Below, one piece after another: positions 35,224 through 47,614 of a DNA stretch of 64,000 bases. The stretch's first letter is position 1. The number at the start of each line of letters is the position of its first letter. The position numbers were made by a program, and so were the translations under genes. This DNA comes from Cryptomeria japonica (taxonomy: Eukaryota; Streptophyta; Pinopsida; Cupressales; Cupressaceae): assembly GCF_030272615.1 (NCBI RefSeq), contig NC_081412.1:668237852-668301851 (forward strand), read 5' to 3'. Under the pieces are notes generated by a model. It searched no databases. It worked only from the letters and a program-made list of their open reading frames with translations, and was not told the origin of the DNA.

Positions 35224-36215
35224 TGTAATACCCTAAAAATGGTCATCTAAACCATGGGCCCCCAATCTCGACAATGTCACCAAGGTCCTAACCAAAGGCA
35301 ATTAAATAAATCTTGAGCACACAATTAATTTCTAAAATCATCAATGTCACATGACAAATTAATCAACCAATATTAATTAAATATTTATTTAATTAATTTA
35401 TCATTCCAAGTAAATCATTTTAAACAATTATCCTATTTATTTTATTGAATATCCTAGCATATTTAATTAAATAAATCAATTTGCCATTAAATCATCAAAA
35501 GAGGAATTAATTTGACAAAAAAGAATTAAAAATTAAGAAAAGAAATCAATTGGAGATAATCTCGAAAAACAAATTAAAATCTGATAAATAATCTCAGAGA
35601 AAGTAATTAAAACAATTAAATATTAAAATTGAATGAAATAGAGAATAAGTCATTTTTTTCTTGATTTTATCTTAATTTTAGTTCAATTTCCTTTAAAACT
35701 AAGAAAAGCATCCAATCACATTAACTCACCTAGATTGTGCTCCCTCTTGGAAAATCTTGACCGCTCATCATCATTTGATCTCGGCCATTGGTTTCTTTTT
35801 GAATTTTCTATAAATTCATGCTCTCATCTCTCATTCAAAAATCCTGGAGAATATATTGTTATTATGTTGTTTTTTCTCTAGGTTCATTCAGAATTTGCAT
35901 TGAAATATTTAAATATTCATACATTGCTTAAATCATGTTAGATTAATCTTGCATATCTAGCTTAAGTCTTGCATCCATTTAGCTCATATTCATGCTCATA
36001 TAGATTTAAAATTCCTTCATTTAGGTGGTGTCTAGTCACTGGATAGCTTAGCAATCTGAGAGCAATCTAAACTCGCATCTACTAGAAGGCAATGGGTCAC
36101 TTTGTAATGGTTTATTATTCATTGATTATTGATTTACTAACCATGCATCTAATGACTTAATTGAAGTGTTGTGTATTCCAAATATAGATATAGGTCCACT
36201 TTTCACACACACACA
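35224..36215 (+). repeat. GyE 3' LTR
   Basis: 992 bp, matching 19111-20135, with the TATA box at 35809-35814. It ends CACACACA before ACAAC (36216-36220), the decayed right target duplication. Confidence 0.92.
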
Positions 36216-36220
36216 ACAAC

Positions 36221-37458
36221 TTTGCAACTTTTGCATTTTCCAAACACCAATGGCTAGTTGGTTGTCTTTTTTACTTAAAAGAAACTTGTAACCAACCCAA
36301 GGTAGATATAATGCTTGGGACAACCAATGAGAATGTTGGTTGAATAATTGGAATAAGGAGAGCAAGATTTAGCCTTCAATTTTTATGTTTTCAGTAATTT
36401 GCATTGAGTTTCCTTGGTATTGTACAGTCTGTATAGACTTCTAAGCTCAGAACAAAGCATGAATTGTTAGAGAAGAGACATACCCTCACATCTCATGGTT
36501 ATTTGAGGTTTTGAAGTGTTATAGCTTGTAAGTTTTATCATTTTTGTTGTAGGCGGGTCTTAAAGACCTTAAAACAAGGGTTTTGAAGACTTCATGGCTC
36601 AAACCTAGCATTCCATGGTGGAACCACATACTGAAACATTGTGGAATGCTAGGAGGATTTTTACATTATGTTTTCATTTTGTTTTTAAGGCAAGGAAGGA
36701 TGATCTCTAGTTTTGCCACCATACCCTAGGCTTGGCACGTTGAGTTGGCAAGCAATGGGGAACATGGACAACAGACCCTAGATGGGTAAATCCAAAGAAT
36801 GGAATTGATTCTATGTTTTATTGGACATCCTCATGGGTTTACAGAACTAAGACAATCATTAGATTTCTTGGTCATTCAGACTGGTGAGGACATTTGAGAA
36901 AAACCCTAGTTTGTAGGCTTAAAAGGTGGAAAGTAGGCCTAAAAAGGGTTAGGTGGGTTAGAGTCCAAACCCAGAACCAATTCTGAGATATTGTGTGAAG
37001 CTTCCAAAAGGGTATCTGAAAAGATAAATAGTTCATACCAGTGTGCAATAATTTTGGTAGATAAGTGCAAAATACCTCACCGGTAGGACTAATTGGACTA
37101 GGTCTCCTAGTAGGCCTAAAAGAGCAAATAGGTCCTTAACTTTGAAACCGATAATCTCCAAAGACCTAGTTGAAGGGATAGGGTTGGAAAAAAAAAAAAA
37201 TCTACCTTAGGTGAGTTAGGAATGAGTGTATGAAGATCCTAAGGTAGAGGGGGTTGGCTCATAAGGAAGGTGTGAGAAGATGTTGGGTTGGAGAGTGTCA
37301 ATTGAGGAGTGTTGGACACTCACAAGTATAGGGGTGAACACATTAGTCATAGGACCTTGGGAAGGTTGGGTTAGTGGGAACCATTGGAAGGTTCATGAGA
37401 CAACCTAGAGAGACATCAAGAATATGAAAACATTGAAGGAGTGAGCAACCTCTCTACA
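36221..37458 (+). repeat. GyC 3' LTR, second part
   Basis: Continues the LTR interrupted at 19110; matches 7229-8400 and 14169-14263. Ends CTCTCTACA at 37458, after which GyB gag sequence resumes. Confidence 0.9.
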
Positions 37459-39100
37459 TCATTAGGATCGGCTGAATAAACTTGTTGTTGCTACTAAGGC
37501 TTGCTATTAGGATTTGGAATGGGTTGAGTGGGAAGTTGTGTGGGTTTATGTGGAATGGTATTAGTAGGAGGAGGGGGCATTATAGCAAGCTACTGAGACT
37601 ATTGAGGCTGCTACAAAGGTTGTTGATAACCAGAAGACTGATTTGACCATTGCTAATTTCCTCTCCATTGAGGAGTGGGTTGCCAATTCTCTTGGAATGG
37701 CTGCCATGGTCCCTAAGATTGAGACCAATTTCCTTGTGGCTACTACCACTGTGGAGTTTAATTGGCAATTTTTTTCTCTTGGCCTTGAAGGTTATACCAA
37801 TTTTGATAATTTTCAAAATTTTGAGCATATGGAGGTTGCCACTGATTATTTTTCTCATAGAAATTTCCATTATAACTAGAAAAAGAAAGTACATCAAGAG
37901 GCATACCTTGTCTTGGAAAATTTGGCCTTCTTTGAGTAACATAAAATATTTGTTCATCATCTCCATGTACTATCTTGAAATCAGGAACTTCAAGATTTGC
38001 AACCATCTTACATCTACAATCTCTTTTCTTCTATCTACAATGTGGACAAAAATTTTGTGAGCATTGCATAAGCTTCCTTATGCTTCTTATTAGCTTGAAG
38101 TGTGTCTAACTAAGTAGCCATATTATTTATGTTATCCTCTTTAAAATCCTTCAAAAGGTGACTGAGCTCCATTCGTGAAACTCCATTACTGGATGTTGAT
38201 GAAGACATTCTCGACTCGAAATGCCTATTCTTCTTAGAAGAAGATATGGAATACTTCTGAAAAATTTGGCCAATGTCATTCCACGTTGATTGAGTTATAT
38301 CACCACCTCCCATAAGGTCTAAAGCATCCATGCAAGTATCACTGATCCCCCTTAGAATTATCAACTTAAGAGAATCTTAATTTAAAGTACTATGCTTGGA
38401 CTTCTTGACACTGAATAGAAATATCTCTTGATAATCTTCTAGACTCTCATCCTCCCTTTGTGTCATTCTAAAGATATCATCCCCATAGCGGTCAGTCCCT
38501 CTACAATAATCTTTATATTTTACAAGAAACAACTATTTCCTCTCATCCCATGTAGTTATTGTACTACTCCCTAGACTCATAAACCATCTCAAAGCTGATT
38601 CTTTTAAACTGGCTAGAAATATTTTAAGTCTATGGGAATTTTTAGTGTAATCATAACTCTTACAAAGGACATCAAATTCAAACAAGAAAGTATCAGGGTC
38701 CTCTATCACCAGTCCATAAAATTTAGGAAGAAAAGAAGTTGGAATGTTCTTGAGGTTAGCATTATCATACAAATCAGAAATGGGAAACTCAAATGTTGGG
38801 TTCACAGGTCGAGATGGGTTATTCCCACTGGGGGGTGGATTTCCTTGCATTTGTCTTTGAGGAGAAGTTACTTGCCAAGGGTCCTCTTCAGGAGGTCCAA
38901 AGAGGAAATGAAGCTTGTTCTCAGAAAGTTCAAATGCAAGTGGGTTCAAATTATCTGGGGCTTAGTAAAGTGCAGCAAAAGGGTTTACATCTGGTGCTTC
39001 ATATGGATTGAGTCTTGTATGATCAGGATGGTTAGGAATGAATCTACCTTGAGCATCTATTCTTCGTCTATGCCTAAAAATTCATGAGAATTACTTAAAA
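37459..39100 (-). pseudogene. GyB gag (decayed)
   Basis: Minus-strand gag of the element whose pol lies at 4749-7097. Pieces: about 39060-38530 with APDNLNPLAFELSENKLHF, FGPPEEDPWQV and a capsid part DPDTFLFEFDVLCKSYDY...LRWFMSLGSSTITTW; 38364-38110 with a Ser-rich linker; 38006-37758 with GDDEQIFYVTQRRPNFPRQG; then a Pro/Gln-rich end to 37459. Several frameshifts and stops separate them. The likely start is near 39090, where a TTTTTAG/G junction could also be a splice acceptor. The capsid motif and primer site suggest an Athila-like element. Confidence 0.75.
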
Positions 39101-39173
39101 TAAAATGAGCTATCAAAACCAACTATACTAAAAACTTAAAAATTCATAACTATGATAGGTTCTTAGTTTGACA
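39101..39173 (-). other. GyB short leader
   Basis: About 70 bp between primer site and gag with no other feature. Confidence 0.5.
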
Positions 39174-39194
39174 CCATCCCCGACAACGATGCCA
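39174..39194 (-). other. GyB primer binding site (decayed)
   Basis: The minus strand reads TGGCATCGTTGTCGGGGATGG. It differs by three transitions from the TGGCGCCGTTGCCGGGG site typical of Athila-like elements (tRNA-Asp type). Confidence 0.7.
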
Positions 39195-39198
39195 AAAA

Positions 39199-39973
39199 TG
39201 TTTGCCTAGCCAATAAGAACAATAAGTAGATTTAAAGTCTTAACTAAAAGATTGGTCATCTATTCTAATTAGCTAACATTTTCATGACTGAGGTTCATTT
39301 ACTTGTCAACCCAAGGACATATTACTTAAAATGGGTCTGCATTGTATATACACTAAGTTCTGATGAAAGTCATTCTGCACTACTACAACAACTGAGTCTA
39401 TCTAAAGTAAACAAGAAAAAATATGACAACTGAATGGATACAATAAATCTTAACATTAATAAAATATTTGAACTAAATATTTGTTAACTGAGTTCAAAGC
39501 TGACAAACAAGAATTACTCTGTCTGCTTTGGCTGCAGGAACAGTCACACGATCCGGTTCTAGCGGTTGCAAGAACAATCAATTGCTAGAACATCTACTAC
39601 AACAAAAAGGAAAGTTAATCTAACAATCACATAGGAGTACTCACCAAGTAGGCCCCCTTGGATGAGTGTATCCAATCTTCAAAATGATTCTATATACTCA
39701 GAATAACATAGCTTTTATTCATTATTTCCAAAATTTGATACAATGCATGAGATAAGAGAAATGCTTCTAATTTTGGAAAATGTTGTCTAACCTCTATGAA
39801 GAGGTGTCGGTATTTATTTATAAGAAATTTATAACAAACTTTCAACTACTTAGATCATGCCCATGAAATTAGGCGGAAACATTTATTACAACAAGGAGAA
39901 GAAGTTAATCCATAGAGAACGTGAGAATTTACTAAACCGCAACCAAGAATATAGCATGGTGGTGGTTACTAGG
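39199..39973 (-). repeat. GyB 5' LTR, part next to the primer site
   Basis: Plus strand starts TGTTTGCCTAGCC just beyond the primer site. The last five bases (CTAGG, 39969-39973) are the CoF target duplication; the LTR resumes at 47615. The partner LTR is not in the window, so the outer end is not fixed. Confidence 0.65.
39815..39822 (-). promoter_or_regulatory. Putative TATA box of GyB LTR
   Basis: Minus strand TTATAAATAAATACC, about 620 bp before the LTR end, oriented toward GyB gag. Confidence 0.55.
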
Positions 39974-41458
39974 TGTAAAGCTTTGATACCAATTGTAAAG
40001 TTTTGATGCCAATAGTTAATAAGATAAGAGGGGGGGGTGAATCATACAAACTTAATCTTCAATATATTCAACAAATTCAACCTCGGTAGCTTATACTTCA
40101 GCAATATAACCAAAAACTGATAAACATGCTAACTCATAAACACATAATCAACATAACACATATAACACCAAATTTAACATGGAAACCCAAATAGGGAAAA
40201 ACCACTATGGGATTTCAAACCCACTAAGAAATATACCCTTCTAGAGTATGCTCAGTTAAAAGCAAATCCTATTAAAGATTACAAACACATTGCTAGATGT
40301 GACCCGGTTAAGGGATTTCCCTCAGATCTGTTAGGATCTTCACTTTGTTAGAAGTGACCTTGTCAAAAGATTTCAAACACTCAATCAGAATGTCACCTTG
40401 CTAGAGGATTTACAAATAAGACTGTTAAGTCCACTCGGTTAAGAGGTTTTCTGTCACTTACAAAATAAACAATAGTAATAAAATATATCTGCAACTTTAC
40501 ATCTAAAATGTTAAAGTAGATTCTTATTTGCTCAACACTATCTAGTCATAGGACTTATCTTGTCCCTCTATTGGGCTCCCTACTCTGTTATTCAAATAGA
40601 TCTTCAAGCTTCTGTGCTCGGTAATCACTATGTAGCATCCCTATACTTACACTTGCTCGCATACATTGTTTATCAACAGTTCCTTATTTATAAACAATTT
40701 GCTAACCGCTAAATCTCCTTGATCACATTTCCCATGATCAATCATAGCCATCAGATCTTCAATCTTGACTAGGTTCAATGTATCCTTCGATCTAAAAAAT
40801 GTTTTACCTTGCCTTGGAACTTGTGCTAGGTAATTGCGGTTCAATCTGTGCTGTAGATCCTCCTCTTGATTTTCCATTGCCGTAGATCCTTATTAAACTT
40901 CATGCACAACATACTAATCTTTTAATCATCTCCAGCTCATTAGCATTCTTTATTAAATAATGCTTATATTCATCCAATGCATTCTGTTATAACTCAGTTG
41001 GTACTCGGTAAATACTAAAATTCACTCGATAGACATTCCGCCTTCATTAATCGATATCGATAACCTTAGGGTTTACCAACTAGGTTCTTTGATCGGTAAC
41101 ATAGTATAGTATTAACCTTACAATCAACAACATATGTAGGATATCAAAACAATCAAAACAACATGATCTCATTATTGTCTAACTCGGTAATAGTTTCCCA
41201 TTGAATAACTTATTCCTCCCTTATTCATCACATTCTTTCTGTGTCTCTTACCGACATCTTAATTCTCATCAAATCATACTTCTTAAGATATGGCAACATC
41301 ATACTGAGTCAGAAAATCAATTTCTTGACATCAATGACAAAATAATATTATTAATATAGTAAGCATCCTTAATCAGTTATATCCATAATAATCAACAACC
41401 TTCTCAATATCCTTATTGAAATGCCAACAATCTCCCATTGTAATTGAAAATGCCAACA
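39974..41458 (-). repeat. CoF 3' LTR with 20-bp outer extension
   Basis: 39994-41458 matches the 5' LTR. The outermost 20 bases (39974-39993, TGTAAAGCTTTGATACCAAT) are extra: they resemble both the adjacent 20 bases of the LTR (18 of 20) and the CoF primer site. A TATA box lies at 40685-40692 (minus strand TATAAATA). ORF 40647-40877 recurs in the other LTR and is not a gene. Confidence 0.9.
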
Positions 41459-41872
41459 ATCTCCCCCTTTGGCATTGATGGCAAAACCAATTGATTTGAC
41501 ATAATTGATTCGGATTCAGATTGCTGTCTGAAATGCTCTCCCCCTGTCATTAGTCTTCTCCTTCTTTCTTTTGGTCATCTTCATGTAGTCTTCTCCTTCG
41601 ATCATTAGTCTTCTCCCCCATACATTAGTCTTCTCCCCCTTTGACAACAATGCCCAAAAAAGAAAACTAGTACATGATTTCTTCCTGTGTGAAGTGATTT
41701 CCTTGCTGTTATGTATCAAATCAGTCTCGGTCAGAGCATTTGTCTTCAATTCCTGTTCCCTATTTTTGTTTTCTGCACACCTTTAGAAAACCTCCTAAAG
41801 TGTGTAAATCAGCATCAACTCATAAAAAAATATTCTATCGAGTCATCGAATTGATGCTTTCACCGAACTCTA
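41459..41872 (-). other. CoF 3' untranslated region with repeated polypurine-like motifs
   Basis: The purine tract AAAGGGGGAGAT (minus, 41470-41459) adjoins the LTR. Upstream, near-copies of GGGGGAGAAGACTAATG occur around 41548, 41584, 41603 and 41623. No gene. Confidence 0.7.
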
Positions 41873-44800
41873 TCAGTTCGTAGAAGATAGGGGAAGGACC
41901 CCTAACTTGCTTCTGAGATACTAAAAAGTGTCCCTTGGCAGTGGCTTGGTGAAGATATCTGCTATTTGTTCCTTTGTGCTAACATATTCCAACACCACTT
42001 TCTTCTCTTGAACTTCTTCTCTAAGATAATGATACTTGATAGAGATGTGCTTTGTCTTAGAGTGCATTACAAGATTCTTTGAAATGTTAATGGCACTAGT
42101 GTTATCACAGAATATAGTTATTGGCTCAGTGACTTTCTCATTTATACCTTCTAACAGTTGTTTGATCCATGCTATATTGGTACAATTCAATGCTACAAGA
42201 ACATACTCAACTTCTGTTGTTGACTGTGAAATGCATCCTTGTTTCTTGCTAAGCCAACTTACTAGTCTTTCTCCCAAAAAGAAATCTCCTCCACTTGTGC
42301 TTTTCCTGTCATCAATGTTGCCTGCCCAATCAACATCAGTATAGACCTTTAGATAAAAAAACATTCCCTTTCTGATATACTAAGCCATAATCTTTAGTGC
42401 CTCTCAGGTATCTGAAAATTCTCTTGATTGTTGTCATATGTGTTTCCTTGGGATCTACAGAAAATCTTGCAACTATTCCTACTGCATATGCTATATCTGG
42501 TCTACTGTGCACAACATATTGTAACTTTCCAATCATAGATCGGTAAAGTGTCTCATCAACAGATGTAGATTCATCATTCTTTGATAGTTTACAGTTGGTA
42601 TTCATAGGAGTACTTACAGGTTTAGAATCCTCCATTCCAAATTTCTTCAAGATTTCCTTTATGTACTTGGATTGAGTAATGAAAATCTCATCTTTCATTT
42701 GCAGTATCTGTAAACCTATAAAATACTTTATCTCACTGATTAGTGACATCTCAAATTCTTTGCACATTTCATTTCCAAAGTTCTTGCATAAAGAGTCATT
42801 TCCACAAAAAATAATATCATCAACAAATATGGCTGAGACTAGTATCCTATTATCCTCATTATGCTTCATATACATGTTACTATTTTTACTAGTTCTTATA
42901 AAACCAATCTTGATTAAATAAGAGTGCAATCTCTCATACCATGCTCTAGGTGCTTGTTTCAAACCATATAAAGCTTTGTTCAGCTTACATACCTGATCTT
43001 TATTCTCTTCTTCAACAAATCCTTCAAGTTGTTCAATAAAAACTTCTTCTTCTAATATACCATTCAGAAATGCAGATTTGACATCCATTTGATATACCTT
43101 GAAATTCTTGTAAGCAGCATATGTCAACAATGTTCTTACTCCTTCAAGTCTTGCCACATGTGCAAAAGTCTCACCATAATCTATTCCTTCTTCTTGAGCA
43201 TATCCTTTGCAAACTAGTCTTGCTTTATTTTGAATGACCTCACCTTTTTCATTGAGCTTGTTTCTGAAAATCCACTTTGTACCGATTACATTTTTGTCCT
43301 TAGGTCTTGGGACCAGTGTCCATGTTTCATTCTTCTTGATTTGATCAATCTCTTCTATCATAGCATTTACCCAATCTTCACTGTTAAATGCCTCTTTCAC
43401 TATCCTCAGTTCAAATTCAGATATCAAACATGTGTTTTGTCTTAGTTTGTTCCTTGTCATCATTCGATCATCCTTATCTCCTATAATTTGACTTGATGCA
43501 TGATTCCTTCTGACATACTTGGCTAATATAGGCTTGGTAGGCTCTGTATGATCTTCTTCATCACTCAGTAACTAGATATTCTTTTCATTTCCTTAAGCAA
43601 CTTTCTCGGTAGGACTTCTCGGTTGAACATATACAAATCCTTCATAATCTTCTAGTTCTTTGGAATTTCCTTCATCATTTCTTTCTGCACATTCATCAAT
43701 TTTCACATTTGCACTTTTCACTATTTTGTTAGATGATTTGATCAGACATTTAAATGCTTTGCTTCTAGAAGAATAACCTAGAAATGTTCCTTCTTCACTT
43801 TTCTGATCAAACTTTCTATTTCTATCATCTTTGTGAACATAGCATCTACTTCGAAAGATTTTAAAATAACTTACATTAGTTTTCTTATCATACCAAATTT
43901 CATATGGTGTCTTCAAGGTTCCTTTCTTCAGTTGTACTCAGTTCAGGGTGTAAACTGTTGTGCTTATTGCTTCTCTCCAAAATGTTTGAGGTACCCTCTT
44001 TTCTATCATCAGGGTTCTTGCACAATCTACAATAGATCGGTTCCTCCTTTCAGCTATCCCATTCTGCTATGGAGTTCTCAGTGCAGATACTTGTCTCTTT
44101 ATACCATGATCATTGCAGAATAAGTTGAATTCATCAAAAGTAAACTCTCCTCCTCTATCAGATCTAAGACATTTCAGCTATCTTCCAATTTCATTTTCAA
44201 CTCTTGCCTTGTACCATTTGAACATTTGAAAAGCTTCTGATTTTTCTTTTAAAAACATAATTAACATCATCCTTGAGTAATCATCCACAAATAATATGAA
44301 ATATTTATCACCATAATAACTTTGAACTTTCATAGGACCACAAAGATCAGTGTGCACAAGATCTAAAATTCCCTTAGAAGTGTAGGACTTACTTGTAAAG
44401 CTTGATCTTGTCATCTTACCCATCTGGCATCCTCGACATATAGCATTCACAGGTTTTTCTAAGCTTGGTAGACCTCTTACTCGGTGCTTCTTACTTATTT
44501 TGATCAGATTATCAAAATTTACATGACAAAACCATTTATGCCATAACCAGGTATCTTCTGTTTTAGCATACAGACAATTGTTCTGAGTTGAGTCAAGATG
44601 AAATGTGTTACCTCTTGTTTGAGTCCTAGTAGCAGCTAACTTTCCATGCTTGTCATGAACTTTGACACATCCCTTCTGAAATTCTATTTGGTATCATGTA
44701 TTGTTTAGTTGTGCTACACTCAACAAATTGTATTTCAAACCTTCAACCCAATATACATCATTACATTTAGCATTTTCAAGAAGTGTTATGGATCCTTTAC

Positions 44801-46061
44801 CTCTTACCGAACATGGTGCATCATTACCAAATCTTACATAACCTCCATCATAATCTTCTAATTTAACAAACTTGTGTTTATCACCTGTCATGTGATGTGA
44901 GCATCCACTATCTATGATCCAAGAATCATTAGTCTTTATGTGAGATATTAAAGCTTTTTCTTCATACCTTTCTTCATCTAATCCATCATTGATAGACACA
45001 TAAACAACTTCCTCTGTTTCAGTTTCAGCAGATTTATCATCATTTGATTCCTCATCAGCTATTAGGCATGTCTTTCTATCTCTTCTTTTGAAGTCTCGAT
45101 GTCCTCTGTAATGATTATCTTTCTGTCTGTCATCTCAGTAATCTCTCTTTTCAATAGAATCTTTGTCAGGACAGTTAGAAGCCATATGTCCTATCTTATC
45201 ACAATTGAAACCTTTGAAAGGTAGTTTTCCTTTATACTTACCTTTGCCTCTCAGTAATCTTTTGGCTAATAGTGCTTCAAATTATTCTTGCTTTCTGATT
45301 TCCTCATACAGTTTGTGTACCTCTTCCATATTTTTGTGAAATCTTTCACTTGCTCCACTATGATTTCCTTTAGAGTACTTATTCATTCTATCATTGTAAT
45401 CATCAGATTCACCAATATGAAAAGAATTGAATGTAGATTCAACTTTATTTACTAAAGACCCACTTTTATCAAAATTACTTAACTCAAATGCATGTAGCTT
45501 ACCGATAGTAGCATCCAAAGAAACTGGCATGTTAGGTACATACCTTAATTCATTGATTGCAAAGACTTGAATGGCATAAGCAAGTAGAAGGGTTCTCAAC
45601 AGCTTACTTGTTACATCCTTTTCTTCAATAGTTCCTCCTGCTCCTTTTATTTGATTGACAATTTCCTTTAGTCTTGTACTATATTAGGTTATGTTCTCAC
45701 CTTCATTCATTCTCATAGATTCTAGTTGTCCTCTTAGACTATCCACTTTTTCTCTTTGTACATGTTCATCACCACCATACACAGATATGAGCTTGGTCCA
45801 CACTACCTTAGCATCAATACAACCTTCTAGATCATTAAACTCTGAGTCGGTCAATGTAGATGTTATTTCAATCATTGCTTGAATATGTTCTTGCTTTGCC
45901 TTTATCTCTTCCATTGTCATTGGGAAGGTGCTCGGTGCAATGTAATCATTCTCCAGATAATATACAACATATTCTCCAATTCCTGATAGGTGCAGCTTCA
46001 TCCTTTTCTGCCATGTAGAGAAACTTGAATTGTTCAGCTTTGGTGCATCCCTCTTATACAT
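41873..46061 (-). pseudogene. CoF gag-pol polyprotein (decayed)
   Basis: ATG at 46061, natural stop at 41873. Gag: KLNNSSFSTWQKRMKLHL, then zinc knuckle FNCDKIGHMASNCP (about 45210, first Cys replaced). Protease: WIIDSGCSHHMTG (about 44910), intact D-S-G. Integrase: HLD..LWHKWFCH, CRGCQMGK, VHTDLCGPM (about 44350), RSDRGGEF and QNGIAERRNR. Reverse transcriptase: a single open stretch 43463-42336 with [24 protein letters not shown] and FVDD (about 42815-42826). RNase H: DWAGNIDDRKSTSGG, CDNTSAINISKN. Stops near 45682, 45280, 44692, 44178, 44070, 43940 and 43593; a frameshift near 42345 separates reverse transcriptase from RNase H. Coding is better preserved than in CoD but still dead. Confidence 0.92.
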
Positions 46062-46111
46062 CTTCAGATCTTTAACTCAACTACCTTCAAACTTTTCTTT
46101 TGGCGTCCTAA

Positions 46112-46123
46112 GCTTTGATACCA
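46112..46123 (-). other. CoF primer binding site
   Basis: Minus strand TGGTATCAAAGC, two bases from the LTR end. It is the initiator tRNA-Met site with one G-to-A change, a form common in plant copia elements. Confidence 0.85.
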
Positions 46124-46125
46124 AT

Positions 46126-47609
46126 TGTAAATTTCTGATGCCAATAGTTAATAAGATGAGAGGGGGGGGTGAATCATACAAACTTAATCTTCAATATATT
46201 CAACAGATTCAACCTCGGTAGCTTATACTTCAACAATATAACCAAAAACTGATAAACATGCTAACTCATAAACACATAATCAACATAACACATATAACAC
46301 TATATTTAACATGGAAACCCAAATAGGGAAAAACCACTGTGGGATTTTGGACCCACTAAGAAATATACCCTTCTAGAGTATGCTCGGTTAAAAGCAAATC
46401 CTGTTAAAGATTACAAGCACATTGCTAGATGTGACCCAGTTAAGGGATTTCCCTTAGATCTATTAGGATCTTCACTTTGTTAGAAGTGACCTTGTCAAAG
46501 GATTTCAAACACTCAATCAGAATGTCACCTTGCTAAAGGATTTACAAATAAGACTGTTAAGTCCACTCGGTTAAGAGATTTTCTGTCACTTACAAAATAA
46601 ACAACAGTAATAAAATATATCTGCAACTTTACATCTAAAATGTTAAAGCAGATTCTTATTTGCTCAACACTGTCTAGTCATAGGACTTATCTTGTCCCTC
46701 TGTTGGGCTCCCTACTTTGTTATTCAAACAAATCTTCAAGCTTTTGTGCTCGGTAAGCACTATGTAGCATCCCTATACTTACACTTGCCTGCATACATTG
46801 TTATCAACAGTTCCTTATTTATAAACAATTTGCTAACCACTAAATCTCCTTGATCACATTTCCCATGATCAATCATAGCCATCAGATCTTCAATCTTGAC
46901 TAGGTTCAATGTATTCTTCAATCTGAAAAATGTTTTACCCTGCCTTGGAACTTGCATTTCTTCCTTGGAACTTGTGCTAGGTAATTGCGCTTCAATTTGC
47001 GCTATAGATCTTCCTCTTGATTTTCCATTGTCGTAGATCCTTAACAAACTTCATGCACGACATACTAATCTTTTAATCATCTCCAGCTCATTAGTATTCT
47101 TCATTAAATAATTCTTGTATTCATCCAATGCATTCTATTATAACTCGGTTGGTACTTGGTAAATACTAAACTTCACTCGGTAGACATTCCGCCTTCATTA
47201 ACCAATATCAATAACCTTAGGGTTTACCGACTAGGTTCTTTGATCGGTAACATAGTATAGTATTAACCTTACAATCAACAACATATGTAGGATATCAAAA
47301 CAATCAAAACAACATGATCTCATCATTGTCTAACTCGATAATAGTTGCCCATTGAATAACTTATTCCTCCCTTATTCATCACATTCTTTCTGTGTCTCTT
47401 ATCGACATCTTAATTCTCATCAAATCATACTTCTTAAGATATGGTAACATCATACTGAGTCAGAAAATCAATTTCTTGACATCAATGACAAAATAATATT
47501 ATTACTACAGTAAACATCCTTAATCAGTTATATCCATAATCATCAACAACCTTCTCAATATCCTTATTGAAATGCCAACAATCTCCCATTGTAATTGAGA
47601 ATGCCAACA
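46126..47609 (-). repeat. CoF 5' LTR
   Basis: 1484 bp; minus strand TGTTGGCATTCTC...AAATTTACA. TATA box at 46816-46823 matches 40685-40692 in the 3' LTR. Contains a short internal insertion near 46960 relative to the other LTR (GGAACTTG-type duplication). Confidence 0.92.
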
Positions 47610-47614
47610 CTAGG

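Larger units (their letters stand above)
19111..36215 (+). mobile_element. GyE: 17.1-kb Tat-like Ty3/gypsy retrotransposon with antisense gene
   Basis: LTRs at 19111-20135 (1025 bp) and 35224-36215 (992 bp), about 5% different over a 135-bp sample. Flanks GCAGC (19106-19110) and ACAAC (36216-36220) are decayed copies of GCAAC, the base sequence found at this LTR position in the undisturbed GyC 5' LTR. The primer site starts TGGCGCCC. Very large size, a long leader, an archaeal-type second RNase H after the first, and a long 3' region with an antisense gene are features of the Tat/Ogre clade. Inserted in the GyC 3' LTR. Confidence 0.9.
7098..37458 (+). mobile_element. GyC: Ty3/gypsy chromovirus, both LTRs split by later insertions
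   Basis: 5' LTR 7098-8417 plus 14169-14263; iMet-type primer site 14270; gag-pol 14341-19046; 3' LTR 18967-19110 plus 36221-37458. The 5' LTR was hit by CoD and the 3' LTR by GyE. Rejoined, each LTR is about 1.4 kb, and the two diverge roughly 9% over one 88-bp sample. It interrupts GyB between gag and protease. LTR edges begin TGTGTAG and end CTCTCTACA. I could not find a matching 5-bp target duplication. Confidence 0.85.
39974..47609 (-). mobile_element. CoF: complete Ty1/copia retrotransposon
   Basis: 7.6-kb minus-strand element with LTRs 46126-47609 (5') and 39974-41458 (3'), primer site next to the 5' LTR, gag-pol in copia order, and an exact 5-bp target duplication CTAGG (39969-39973 and 47610-47614). 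The 3' LTR has 20 extra bases at its outer end. Inserted in the GyB LTR. Confidence 0.93.

Noticed and set aside
37643-38060. Plus-strand ORFs 37643-37879 and 37650-38060
   Set aside because: Shadows of GyB gag on the minus strand.
40647-40877. 76-codon ORF, similar to 46760-47047
   Set aside because: Part of the CoF LTR pair, not an independent gene.
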